DNA of 64,000 bases from Bombyx mori (Eukaryota; Arthropoda; Insecta; Lepidoptera; Bombycidae), in NCBI RefSeq assembly GCF_030269925.1, contig NC_085112.1:3535501-3599500 (forward strand), written 5' to 3'. Shown here in pieces: positions 55,800-64,000 of the stretch. The notes under the pieces are model-generated. The model worked only from the letters and a program-made list of their open reading frames with translations. It was not told where the DNA came from and ran no database searches. The number at the start of each line of letters is the position of its first letter. The stretch's first letter is position 1. The position numbers were made by a program, and so were the translations under genes.

Positions 55800-56038
55800 T
55801 TACAATTTCACATATATTCCCTCCACGATAGCGTAAGTCGGAGGGTTATGCGTATGATCAGTGTGACTGCGAATTATATAACCACTATTCGACAGAACGA
55901 AGCGGCTTCTACAGGTCCTGCCCTGCCCTGAGTTCGTGCAAGTCCACACTTGATTGGATTTACTATTAAAGCTGTTATAAAACGTGTACCCATCCAACAA
56001 TGCCAGTCTTTTGCCTCGATTATTTTTCACCCACGTCA
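55800..56038 (-). CDS. mod(mdg4): FLYWCH terminal exon 28
   Basis: Seventy-eight residues after TTTGCATTGTAG (AG at 56040-56039), then TG-ACG-TGG-GTG, giving T-W-V-K-N-N-R-G-K. Landmarks: R-L-A-L-L, DGYTFYNSF, V-W-T-C-T-N-S-G-Q-G-R-T-C-R-S-R-F, H-T-H-N-P-P and YAIVEGIYVKL. The Cys loop is eight residues, one of the longest, and Ser replaces Ala after the second Cys. Start of a dense trio of exons within 1.3 kb. Confidence 0.9.
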
Positions 56039-56316
56039 CTACAATGCAAACGAGAACATTAATATAGCATCTAAAATGTTATTCAAATCAGGAGCCTTTG
56101 CTGTTTTCAATAATGTTAAATAGAAGAAAAAAAAACCATTTCGTTTCTTTCAACAATCTTTGTTAACGATAAACTATATATTTTTATTTATTTAACATTA
56201 TAAACAGTAACGAATAGTAACACATTTCTAGTAAATCAACGACTTACATTTCTAAAATCTAACAACATGGCTCAGCCTAATATGATCATTATAATGATTA
56301 AAATACATTTGCTATC

Positions 56317-56388
56317 ATTAAAGCGTTCAGAAGAGATATTATTAAAGCGTTCAAAAGAGATATTATTAAGGCGTTCAAAAGATCTTCC
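56317..56388. repeat. 24-bp tandem repeat, three units
   Basis: ATTAAAGCGTTCAGAAGAG-type unit at 56317, 56341 and 56365, the last decaying at its end. It starts 7 bp beyond the stop of exon 29, inside its probable 3' untranslated region. Confidence 0.9.
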
Positions 56389-56395
56389 GGAATCT

Positions 56396-56655
56396 TCAAT
56401 GCGGTACGTAGACTCCGTCATTAATAACAAAAGACGGTGGAGCGTGCGTATGTTTCAGTTTGCAATGCAACATGCCGCTGCGAGGGTGCCAAACGAATCT
56501 CGCCTGACACTTAGTTTTGCTTTTCACTTCGGTACAGACCCAGCCGTGGATCCTGACGTCAGCTTCGCGCACCCACGTGTCCCCTACTCTGTTGTGAAAC
56601 GTGTATCCATTGACGATGCAAATAATTTCTCCGTTTACATTTTTAATCCACTTTA
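56396..56655 (-). CDS. mod(mdg4): FLYWCH terminal exon 29 with an inserted loop
   Basis: Eighty-five residues, no front ATG. Acceptor TTTCTTTTAG (AG at 56657-56656), then TA-AAG-TGG-ATT, giving K-W-I-K-N-V-N-G-E. Landmarks: NGYTFHNR, then a loop containing D-T-W-V-R-E-A-D-V-R before G-W-V-C, about ten residues longer than in other exons; T-K-C-Q-A-R-F, H-T-H-A-P-P and FVINDGVYVPH. The tail loses the final K-I. A 24-bp tandem repeat follows the stop. Confidence 0.88.
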
Positions 56656-56861
56656 CTAAAAGAAAATTACAGAATTAGTGTATTTCAGTATTACTATAGT
56701 TGTTGTAACGTTAATATTTAATTCTATAAAAAAAAAAGATTATAAAACAATGGACTCTACAAAAAAATGTATATTAGTAGGCACTTTCTGTTTATTAGTA
56801 TAACTAACACTAATTTTCACTTTATATGTAATCGTGAACGTGTGAGCGCTACAAGACGAAT

Positions 56862-57103
56862 TTAGATTTTAATATAAATTCCGTTGCAGATCATGTATCG
56901 AGGTTTTTTATGGGTGTGTTCAAGACAGCCCTTCACAAAGACATCTTCGTCATTTAGCAACATAATTTTTCCTTTACATCTGGTCGCCCTGCTAGCGTTG
57001 GTGCAAACCCAAGTACTTAAGTTCTTTGAGCGTCTAGTCATGTAATACGTGTAGCCGTTGAATAATGCTAAGGTCGTCCCGTGGGTGTTCTTCACTTTGA
57101 CGA
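56862..57103 (-). CDS. mod(mdg4): FLYWCH terminal exon 30
   Basis: Seventy-nine residues after TATTGTTTCAG (AG at 57105-57104), then TC-GTC-AAA-GTG, giving V-K-V-K-N-T-H-G. Landmarks: T-L-A-L-F, NGYTYYMTR, T-W-V-C-T-N-A-S-R-A-T-R-C-K-G-K and E-H-T-H-K-K-P with YMICNGIYIKI. The second-Cys Ala is Gly. Only 206 bp separate its stop from the exon 29 acceptor. Confidence 0.9.
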
Positions 57104-57172
57104 CTGAAACAATATGAACATAGCTAATTAAAATTGTTAGATATTCGAGTAATAACAAAAAAATATAATTTA

Positions 57173-57462
57173 CTAGCTGACCCGGCAGACTTCGTAGTGC
57201 CTCAATCAATAAATAAAAGACCTAAACTTTGGTATAAAATAAACTTAAAACAAACAAAAGGAATCCGTCCGACGGGGGACACATCAAAGGGAAAACAAAA
57301 TTGTTATTTTTATTTAATTCCGAGTATCTTCATATGTATCTACCTTTTAAACCTTCTCTAGACTTCCACAAATAATTCAAGATCAAAATTAGACAAATCG
57401 ATCCAGCCGTTCTCGAGTTTTGGCGAGCCTAACGAACAGCTCATCATTTATATATATATTAT
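57173..57462 (+). repeat. Dispersed repeat starting CTAGCTGACCC, copy 2
   Basis: Same sequence order as 16713-16998, ending in TATATATATATTA. Lies about 70 bp upstream of the acceptor of exon 30. Confidence 0.75.
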
Positions 57463-57464
57463 TA

Positions 57465-58270
57465 GAATACAAATAATATCACACTGATATTTAAGGTATA
57501 TGTATCCGGTTTTGTCATTACAAATTGTACTCGTATCGTCAACACATAATTCATAGATATCCGTGATCTGAAACACAATCGGGCTCCTGTCTACCGTCGA
57601 CTACTTCATTGTTGGATGAACATAGCCCTAAAACCCTTCAGTTCTCATTCCGAAAAGAAACACGCCGATATGGACAATTTATTCAAAAGCTCATCAAAAT
57701 TTTCTGTACACATTATGTGTAAAGAAAATCACGTTAATTTCAATTTTTATTGTTTGTTTTACTTTTCAAGGAACGATGCTCACTGCACGTTAAGATAGTT
57801 AAAGGCACTGCCTATTGAGTATCAACAAACAACATCTTCTGCGATGTCGATATTTAAAACACACAAAGGTTAACAGGAAAAACTCCTCTTACATTTCCAT
57901 TGACGATGATTGACAGTAAAAGATTAGATCTAAACGGTATTCAGAATTATATGTATTATAGTTCATTACGTTCACAGCATAAGCAGTAAAAAAATCTACA
58001 TAAATTATAAATATCTTATGACTAGTTTCATCTACAAGACTATCGCATTATTGTATAATGCACACAACATAAACACACACACACAAATAAATTAAAAAGC
58101 TAGATGTAGACCAATTTACATTTTATATCGTTACATTTAAATAATACGTATAAGTAGACAGGTACAATTTTACATTATTTCATTACATTTTTATTAAGGA
58201 TTTTGCTTTATTACAATTAAATGAAACCGATCCTTCATCAGACGAGTTATATCTAGGTTCCAATCTATGT
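57465..58270. other. AT-rich spacer
   Basis: Short (AC)n run near 58070-58085; otherwise nothing. Confidence 0.45.
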
Positions 58271-58278
58271 GGTTCCAT

Positions 58279-58532
58279 TTAAGAACCTGAATTAATTTTC
58301 ATGTATATTCCATTCCGAATTGCAAACAGAGGCTTATTGTGCGTGTGGCGAAAGAATCCTTTCAAGATCATGTCTTCGCCCTTCCTCATAACGAACCCCG
58401 CTCTGCATTTCACGGTCTGTCTTTTAGCCGCACACAGCCATGTATCGACATTCTCGTCGCTGCTGCTCTGGTAAAACGTGTATCCTTTGAACACAATTAA
58501 GACTTCACCGTCACGCTTCTTCACTCGGAAAG
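58279..58532 (-). CDS. mod(mdg4): FLYWCH terminal exon 31
   Basis: Eighty-three residues after TTTTTATACAG (AG at 58534-58533), then CT-TTC-CGA-GTG, giving F-R-V-K-K-R-D-G-E. Landmarks: L-I-V-F, KGYTFYQSS, T-W-L-C-A-A-K-R-Q-T-V-K-C-R-A-G-F, H-T-H-N-K-P and FAIRNGIYMKI with INSGS at the end. The acidic S-S-D-E-N stretch before W-L-C is unusual in this otherwise basic set. Confidence 0.9.
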
Positions 58533-58585
58533 CTGTATAAAAACATCCATTACAACATACTGTAACTAAGATATTCGAGATATTA

Positions 58586-58856
58586 CTCCGGCTCTACACT
58601 CGCGTGTGACGTCGCGCCGTGAATAAGCGCAGACATTCGCGCGAGGACTGTGTTCCTCCACACTCGCAAAGCTTCACAGTCCTCTTCTTCTCAGATCGCG
58701 TTCGCGCGCTGCAAGCCCTTTGTCGCGGGCCAAAAAACCGACCGTGATCAGGGAACGATGCGAAGCGCGAACGAGAAGGCGTGAACAACATCTACACTCG
58801 TGATTCGCAGTTGTCACGGGCGTTCGCGGCCGTTCGCGCCGCGAGCGTAGAGCCGG
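58586..58856. mobile_element. GC-rich inverted-repeat element
   Basis: CCGGCTCTACACTCGCG at the left and CGCGAGCGTAGAGCCGG at the right, with TATTA just outside both ends (two bases inside on the left). About 270 bp, far more GC-rich than its surroundings and full of CG dinucleotides. The ORF at 58594-58791 is incidental. Confidence 0.75.
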
Positions 58857-58859
58857 TAT

Positions 58860-59548
58860 TAAATGACGAGCATGCGTTGTTCACAACCACAAAAACGATT
58901 CAAGCAATCTATAACTATACGGGGAAATTAGAAAATGATCAATAAAAAAAATTACACTTCGTTTAATATATTAAATAAACGAAATAAAAAATAGATTAAT
59001 CGAATTGAGAGACAAATTATATAATAATTAAATTTACTTTTTATGGTTTATTCTCGTGTTTTTAACCCTGTTAGTGCTAAGCTATTATAAATGTTATTAA
59101 CTACGATTATACGTTTCATGATTATATAATGACCACAAAGCTATTTTTATTATTTAACAATCAGAACATTTTTAGGCCGAAATTATTAATTTTAAAAAAC
59201 AAATATTAAAACAAGTTCCATAGTACATATTTTACTAATATAAAATTAAATAATATTCCGGTTTAATTTTCACTTTTAGCTACCACTCCGACGGTGCAAT
59301 CGCCTTTAATAAGCAAAAGATATTGGTGTTAATAATATTTAATATTTGTTCTAGTCACGGTATTTTTAAAGATAATTATTAAGGAAAAAAATAAAAAGAC
59401 ACATGCCATTCTATAAAAGTTATTTTAATTATACTATGATTAGATTAATTAATTGATATTTAATATCTAAAAGCCGATTTATTTATATAAAAAAAAAATT
59501 AGGGTTCCTTGTAATAAACTTTAGAACCTATGAAATAATATAAACAAA
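58860..59548. other. AT-rich spacer
   Basis: No features. Confidence 0.5.
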
Positions 59549-59550
59549 AT

Positions 59551-59962
59551 TATTATTTTTATTTATTGCTCAGATGGGTGAACGAGCTCACAGCCCACCT
59601 GGTGTTAAGAGGTTACTGGAGCCCATAGACCTCTACAACGTTAATGCCCCACTCACCTTGAGATATAAATTCCAAGGTCTCTGTTTAGTTACAACGGCTG
59701 CCCCACGGCGGAAATAGGCAGGGCGGTGATACCTATCCGTGCGGACTCACCAGAGGTCCTACCACCAGTAATTATGCAAATTATAATTTTGCGCGTTTGA
59801 ATTTTATTATAAGATGTTAATCCTTCACCGTGGAAGTCAATCGTGAACATTTGTTAAGTACGTATTTCATTAGAAAAATTGGTACCCGCCTGCGGGATTC
59901 GAACACCGTTGCATCGCTAGATACTAATGCACCGGACGTGTTATCCTTTAGGTCACGACGAC
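59551..59962 (-). repeat. Bm1 SINE, near full length with internal deletion
   Basis: ATTGCTCAGATGGGTGAACG to GGTCACGACGACTAAAAT; the CACCCTTCAAACCGAAACGC block is missing after GCTGCCCCA. Confidence 0.88.
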
Positions 59963-60069
59963 TAAAATTCAAATAGGATTCAAATATGGACGATATTAAT
60001 ATCAAACAAAGCTACAGCAAAACCTAGTCGAGTTCAGCTAACATTGTATTACAATAATAGGCACTGTAT

Positions 60070-60140
60070 CGTGTGCGCGCGTGTGTGTGTGTATGTATGT
60101 GCGATTTTGTGTGTGTTGTATGCGTGTGTGTGGTTGCGTC
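60070..60140. repeat. Imperfect (TG)n microsatellite
   Basis: TG and CG dinucleotides with TATG interruptions. Confidence 0.85.
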
Positions 60141-60144
60141 TACG

Positions 60145-60775
60145 AGTGTGAATAAGACTGACTTATTTGATATCCTATACCAAGTTTTTTTTTATTGCCC
60201 TTGTTGGCAGACGTCATAATAATATGCCTACAACGAGCCATAACTAATATTAAAACATATTTTTTTATCACGTATCTTAAATATCACTTTCTACTAACCT
60301 AACGTGTGGTGCAATTGAATAAGCAATTAATATTATGTGACGTACATACAACTAGAACGTGCATTGTTTACAAGACAAATTGGAGTCTTTTCAACACACT
60401 GACATTATCTAAACTCTGATATTTAGTGTGATGAAAACGCCCAAGTGTACCTAATCTCGAATCTGCGACCTTGCCATTGAAATATACACAAGATGCTACT
60501 GGGCCACGATCGCATTGTGTTATCTCAAGATGTATGACTTAATTTTATAGTTATTTATGTTTTTTTAATCGTATTTCGTATTCATACAAGTTGAACTATA
60601 AAATAAATCATATTGTTTGTGTGGTGAATACCTATCATATTTTTTTTTAATATCTTGATTCCGCCAATTCGCAATCAATTTTATTGATCACACAAAAAAA
60701 TACTTATTTATACTTAAAGAGATATCAACTTTAAAGTTTAAGGTACATAAATCTGCGTTTCAAAGTTAATATATT
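60145..60775. other. Spacer with a scrap of LINE end
   Basis: TTTTTTTTTATTGCCCTTGT with GGCAGACG at 60186-60214 is the extreme 3' end of the LINE family; the rest is AT-rich. Confidence 0.45.
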
Positions 60776-60778
60776 ACG

Positions 60779-60897
60779 TTTTTTTTTTTTATTGCCCTTG
60801 TAGGCAGACGAGTACACTGCCCATCTGATGGTGAGTGGTTACCGTCGCCCATGGACTTCAACAACGCCAGGGGCAGAGCCAAGCCGCTGCCTACCAA
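60779..60897 (-). mobile_element. LINE 3'-end fragment (minus half of an inverted pair)
   Basis: T-run, ATTGCCCTTGTAGGCAGACG, to CCAAGCCGCTGCCTACC. Confidence 0.85.
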
Positions 60898-61195
60898 GTG
60901 CTCTGAGGAATTGTTTGAGATGATACTTTCATCTCGTTTTTAGCATCTCACCGCCCGCCGCCGGAGTAGAGTTCAGCCATACTAGCTGGAGCCACTGCGT
61001 TCATCCACAGTGCGTTTCCAGAGATCAATTTTGCCACGTACCATCTGGCTTTGGAATGAGCTCCCCTCCACCGTGCTTCCTGAGCGGTATGACCTGTCCT
61101 TCTTCAAACGAGGCTTGTGGAGAGTATTAAGCGGTATGCAGCGGCTTAGCTCTGTCCCTGGCATTGTTGACGTCCATGAGCGTCGGTAACGATTG
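60898..61195 (+). mobile_element. LINE C-terminal and 3' fragment (plus half)
   Basis: Plus-strand frame pieces E-E-L-F-E-M-I, LWNELPS, RYDLSFFKRGLWRVL, then GGCATTGTTGACGTCCATGA; ends near CGGTAACG without A-tail. It abuts the minus fragment directly. Confidence 0.82.
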
Positions 61196-61199
61196 TATT

Positions 61200-61555
61200 T
61201 CGAGTTTATTTCTTTTATAATTTAAATATTTGAACCCTGATACGTTTGGAAATATTTCCAAAACGTATGTAGATAATCATTTTCTAGTTTAAGAAGTTTC
61301 TTCTTACAACAGCAGGTCTTCTTTGTTTGTGTAATAACGTCTAGCCGCCTTTGTGGGTCACATCAGTGTTTCAAGACTGTACTAAGGCGATATACCTATA
61401 ATCATCGCTAGCACCAATTGTTCCTTTAATAAAATTTCATCACTTAAAACGCTGTAAAATGCTGCAGCCTTTTCAAAATTGAAATATGTTTAGATAGATA
61501 CAATCAATGCATATGATATTCTCAAATATTTAAGAATAATCACAGGTTTATAGTT
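61200..61555. other. Spacer
   Basis: Mixed to AT-rich; nothing assigned. Confidence 0.4.
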
Positions 61556-61557
61556 AT

Positions 61558-61652
61558 ATTTTTTTCCTACCTATGCTGATAGCCTTGAGAGGCTAATTCA
61601 GCTTCACCCTAACGTTTGTAGGTGAGCTCACGGGGCTCAAACCGGAGAGGTT
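61558..61652 (-). repeat. SINE-like repeat family 2, 3' fragment
   Basis: CTATGCTGATAGCCTTGAG and GAGCTCACGGGGCTCAAACC. Ends about 50 bp downstream of the exon 32 stop. Confidence 0.72.
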
Positions 61653-61703
61653 TATAGTTAACATGTAATCCCTTATTTTATATCACAATTGAGAATATAT
61701 ATC

Positions 61704-61960
61704 TCACAGTTTTGGCGGCACAGAATCTTTAGGGCCTATTTTAAGATAGTACCCGTTAACGATGTTGTAAGGCGAGGGCGCGTGGTTGTGCACCAGATAT
61801 CCGCGTTTGATCTTCAACTGTTTGTCCGTAGTCAGCACGGCTTTGCATTTATTCTTGTTGCACTGCCAGTTCGAGCTCTTCTGGTTTCGGTGAACGCAGT
61901 TGAACATGTACCCGTCGACTATTGCCACTTCTTTGCCCCTTTGGTTCAGAGCTAGGGTCA
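61704..61960 (-). CDS. mod(mdg4): FLYWCH terminal exon 32 (highest intact)
   Basis: Eighty-four residues after TTTTATTTCAG (AG at 61962-61961), then TG-ACC-CTA-GCT, giving T-L-A-L-N-Q-R-G-K. Landmarks: E-V-A-I-V, DGYMFNCVH, N-W-Q-C-N-K-N-K-C-K-A (four-residue Cys loop), H-N-H-A-P-S-P and YNIVNGYYLKI with GPKDSVPPKL at the end. Met in the aromatic strand (GYMF) is unusual. It is the intact exon nearest the expected common 5' exons. Confidence 0.9.
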
Positions 61961-61964
61961 CTGA

Positions 61965-62835
61965 AATAAAAATTTGGCACGTTATTTTAAATTAAACGAA
62001 CCATTTAATATCATTTACACTCATAACTGTGGCGACAAACCGATACCACTATTTGAGCATTATCATAAACTTTAAAACCACAGTGAATAAATGCGTAACA
62101 AGTTGAAGGTCAGGTCATTCGGCGGGGAGTAAAATTGTCTTCACTCATAATTTCATATCCACATTAAAGATTTCCAGAAGTTTAAATCTATAGAACTGTC
62201 ACAAAAATACCATATTAATATATTGGTAGCTTCATAGGGATCTACCAAAAGTTCTTAAGAGAATATTTAAATGACATACTATACAATAATTTATGATTGT
62301 ATTTCCCGTTCAATACCGAAAAGGAGCTATTAAAGGATCTAAAAGGTTCTACTTTTCTTCCAGAATTTTCTCCTAAGATCCAGTCCTAGTATACAAACAA
62401 CTGTTTTAGTTTAGCTCTTGTAATACGTATGTAAGATCCCCGTGATCTATTCTATACTAAAATAGTCACTTATTTATTACAAAATATCAAACCAAATTTC
62501 ATAGTAACTCGAATGCTTTTATTTCAATAAATCTACTTATTTACACTTTGGTATCATTTGAAAAGCAATTCTGTATTTGTGTCCGATTTAGGAAATGTCT
62601 GCTTGCTTACATGCATACTTTACAGAAAACAATCATGTAAGAAATACAATTCATTAATAAAACATGTTTCAATTTCATTCAGTGTTAAAATCTGTACTAT
62701 ATACTTGTTTTTCAAACATGTTACGTACGGTATAATTCCAATCAACTTTGAAAGCAAGAAATTTTCCTTGTTTTTGTGCCCATGTATTAAATACGTCCCA
62801 TTACGCATGTTTGAAAATTCATAATAAAAGATGTG
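61965..62835. other. AT-rich spacer
   Basis: Intron side of exon 32. No repeat named; an 88-codon plus frame at 62558-62824 lacks coding character. Confidence 0.4.
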
Positions 62836-62985
62836 TTCATTTCCTAGGTTCAATATATTAAGCATAAACTTTTCTATAGGTAAATTTCTATGTCATACAT
62901 ATTGTACGTGAGAAACAATTTCTTATAGTATGTGGCAGCTAAACAGGCATTGTTATTCTTGGAATCTATGTTTCTTTTTTTTCCA
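62770..62985 (-). pseudogene. Possible decayed FLYWCH exon
   Basis: Minus-strand pieces in different frames: S-K-N-N-N-A-C-L-A-A-T at about 62960-62930 resembles the second-Cys region (K-x-N-x-C-x-A), and E-F-S-N-M-R-N-G-T-Y-L-I further down resembles the x-I-I-R-N-G-x-Y tail. No W-x-C or HxH survives, and a GC-rich repeat replaces the 5' part at about 62985. Weak; could be chance. Confidence 0.25.
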
Positions 62986-63285
62986 CAGGAGAAAATCGCC
63001 GGATCCCCACCCGCACGGCAGGTGGGGTATGTGGGAGTCGAACCTCACTAAAAACTCCTGCCGCTCACAGCCGGCGCCCTACCCCGGACCGGGCGGGAGC
63101 CCAGTCGGAGCTATTGAGACGGCGGGACAGGGTTTACGCAGAGCACATTACATCCATCCCGCCGTCCCCCAGACGCCGGACCGGCGGCCGCCAGCAACAT
63201 GACCGCCGGTTCCCTCGGTCGATGGGCCAAGAGCCCGATTGATAGTGCCGCGCTACACCTTCCCCCGGAGCGGTCGGGTTATACA
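62975..63285. repeat. GC-rich dispersed repeat, copy 3
   Basis: CCACAGGAGAAAATCGCCGG, GGTGGGGTATGTGGGAGTCG and CGGACCGGGCGGGAGCC; shares its start with 43255-43385. Possibly the 5' part of a retroelement. Confidence 0.55.
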
Positions 63286-63289
63286 TAAT

Positions 63290-63825
63290 TTACTTTTACA
63301 TTAACATCGATTCACCTATATCTACTACAAATAATCGCTACAGTACTACTGCTATTTATCAATTGAAATGCATAAAAGCTTCCATTAGTCTTTTTATGCA
63401 TTATCACACATACGTGCGTATTCGTAGTTATGTATCGATCCGATTCTAAATATTTTAACAATACATAGACAGTTTTATTGCACAAGAGGCTACTGGCAAA
63501 CGTTAGACGTTTTCAATAAATATATAATTGGAACTTTTACAAGAAATTTAAACCGCTTAAACTACTGTAAGTTTCTGTGTACCTTTTTTTTAATTAAACA
63601 CCGTTATGATATCGAGAGGTGAAAGCCTATTTGGTTTAAGCGACATTTCGCTTAATACGCGACATTTATCTTTGTAATTAAAGGTGCGTTTTATAATTGC
63701 ATTATCAAAATTAGCAGTTCGATGTTTTTAATTGAACTTCAATTAAGTTAACTCCATTCAATTCAATTCAATCTGAACAAGCATTTTTTTGTTACGATAT
63801 TATTTCCAAATTTGAAACTTTAAAT
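63290..63825. other. AT-rich spacer
   Basis: No features seen. Confidence 0.45.
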
Positions 63826-63832
63826 GGCTGTC

Positions 63833-63960
63833 TTTTTTTTATTGCCTTTGTAGGCAGACGAGCGTTCGGCCCACCTGATGGTAAGTGGTTACCGTCGCTC
63901 ATGGACTACAGCAATGCCAGGGGCAGAGCCAAGCCGCTGCCTACCATTAGCTGCTGCCTA
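63833..63960 (-). mobile_element. LINE 3'-end fragment
   Basis: T-run, ATTGCCTTTGTAGGCAGACG, to CCGCTGCCTACC, then a 22-bp tandem echo (GCTGCCTACCATTAG) at 63937-63967. Confidence 0.83.
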
Positions 63961-64000
63961 CCATTAGTTGCCTATCTTGTAAAGTTGCAAAAATGTCGCT

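Larger units (their letters stand above)
685..61960 (-). other. mod(mdg4): mod(mdg4)-type array of alternative FLYWCH terminal exons
   Basis: Twenty-nine intact minus-strand exons, each one FLYWCH finger (aromatic strand, W-x-C, second Cys, then H-x-H), each preceded by a pyrimidine-rich AG and closed by its own stop. In all of them the acceptor leaves two bases before the first full codon, so every exon can be joined to one common donor. None has a convincing start codon in a promoter context. Established: in Drosophila mod(mdg4) a shared BTB-containing 5' part is joined to dozens of such 3' exons, largely by trans-splicing; the FLYWCH tail sets partner choice (for example Su(Hw) in the insulator isoform). 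Inferred: this is the silkworm ortholog's variable region. The shared exons would lie above base 64000. The array may continue past both window edges. Another FLYWCH-exon gene cannot be excluded. Confidence 0.85.

Noticed and set aside
685..61960. Gene identity as lola, another BTB gene with many 3' exons
   Set aside because: lola tails are mainly C2H2 fingers; these exons encode FLYWCH fingers, which point to mod(mdg4).
685..61960. Each exon as a separate small gene with its own ATG or GTG start
   Set aside because: Many exons lack a usable start, while all have an acceptor in the same phase just before the conserved sequence.

Overview
The window looks like lepidopteran, most likely silkworm (Bombyx), nuclear DNA. 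It is AT-rich and carries at least fourteen copies or pieces of a tRNA-headed SINE that I recognise as Bm1, together with LINE 3' ends, MITEs and insect-style introns. There are no bacterial-type genes.

The backbone is a long one-strand array of alternative terminal exons, read on the minus strand from about 62 kb down to 0.7 kb. Twenty-nine intact exons each encode a single FLYWCH zinc finger. Every one starts at a pyrimidine-AG acceptor in the same phase (two bases completing a split codon) and ends in its own stop codon. This is the layout of the 3' variable region of mod(mdg4), the BTB/FLYWCH chromatin and insulator gene whose isoforms are built by joining one common 5' part to many 3' exons, in Drosophila by trans-splicing. 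The common BTB exons are not here; they would lie beyond base 64000 or elsewhere.

The exons fall into two blocks. From 0.7 to 34.6 kb they are mostly short and end at or soon after the His pair. From 36.2 to 62 kb they carry an extra tail of the form PP-x-(F/Y)-x-I-x-x-G-x-Y-x-K. Four exons between 8.5 and 16.6 kb have lost the second zinc-binding His. Three more copies are damaged: a nonsense codon (23.9-24.1 kb), a truncation (53.1 kb), and a faint decayed copy (62.8-63.0 kb). One array member (21,661-21,866) is not FLYWCH: it encodes a piggyBac-transposase-type zinc ribbon with the same acceptor phase and orientation, which may be a captured transposon domain used as an isoform tail.

Between exons lie transposable elements: a nearly complete LINE with an intact endonuclease-reverse transcriptase ORF (27.2-30.8 kb) nested in a Bm1 copy, LINE 3' fragments, a second SINE-like family, and several TIR elements including a hAT-like MITE with a perfect 8-bp target duplication. 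The ends of Bm1 and of the LINE are visibly related, suggesting that this LINE moves Bm1. A possible two-exon small gene (19,809-20,109, minus) also sits in the array. The remaining spacers are AT-rich and show no further genes that I can support.
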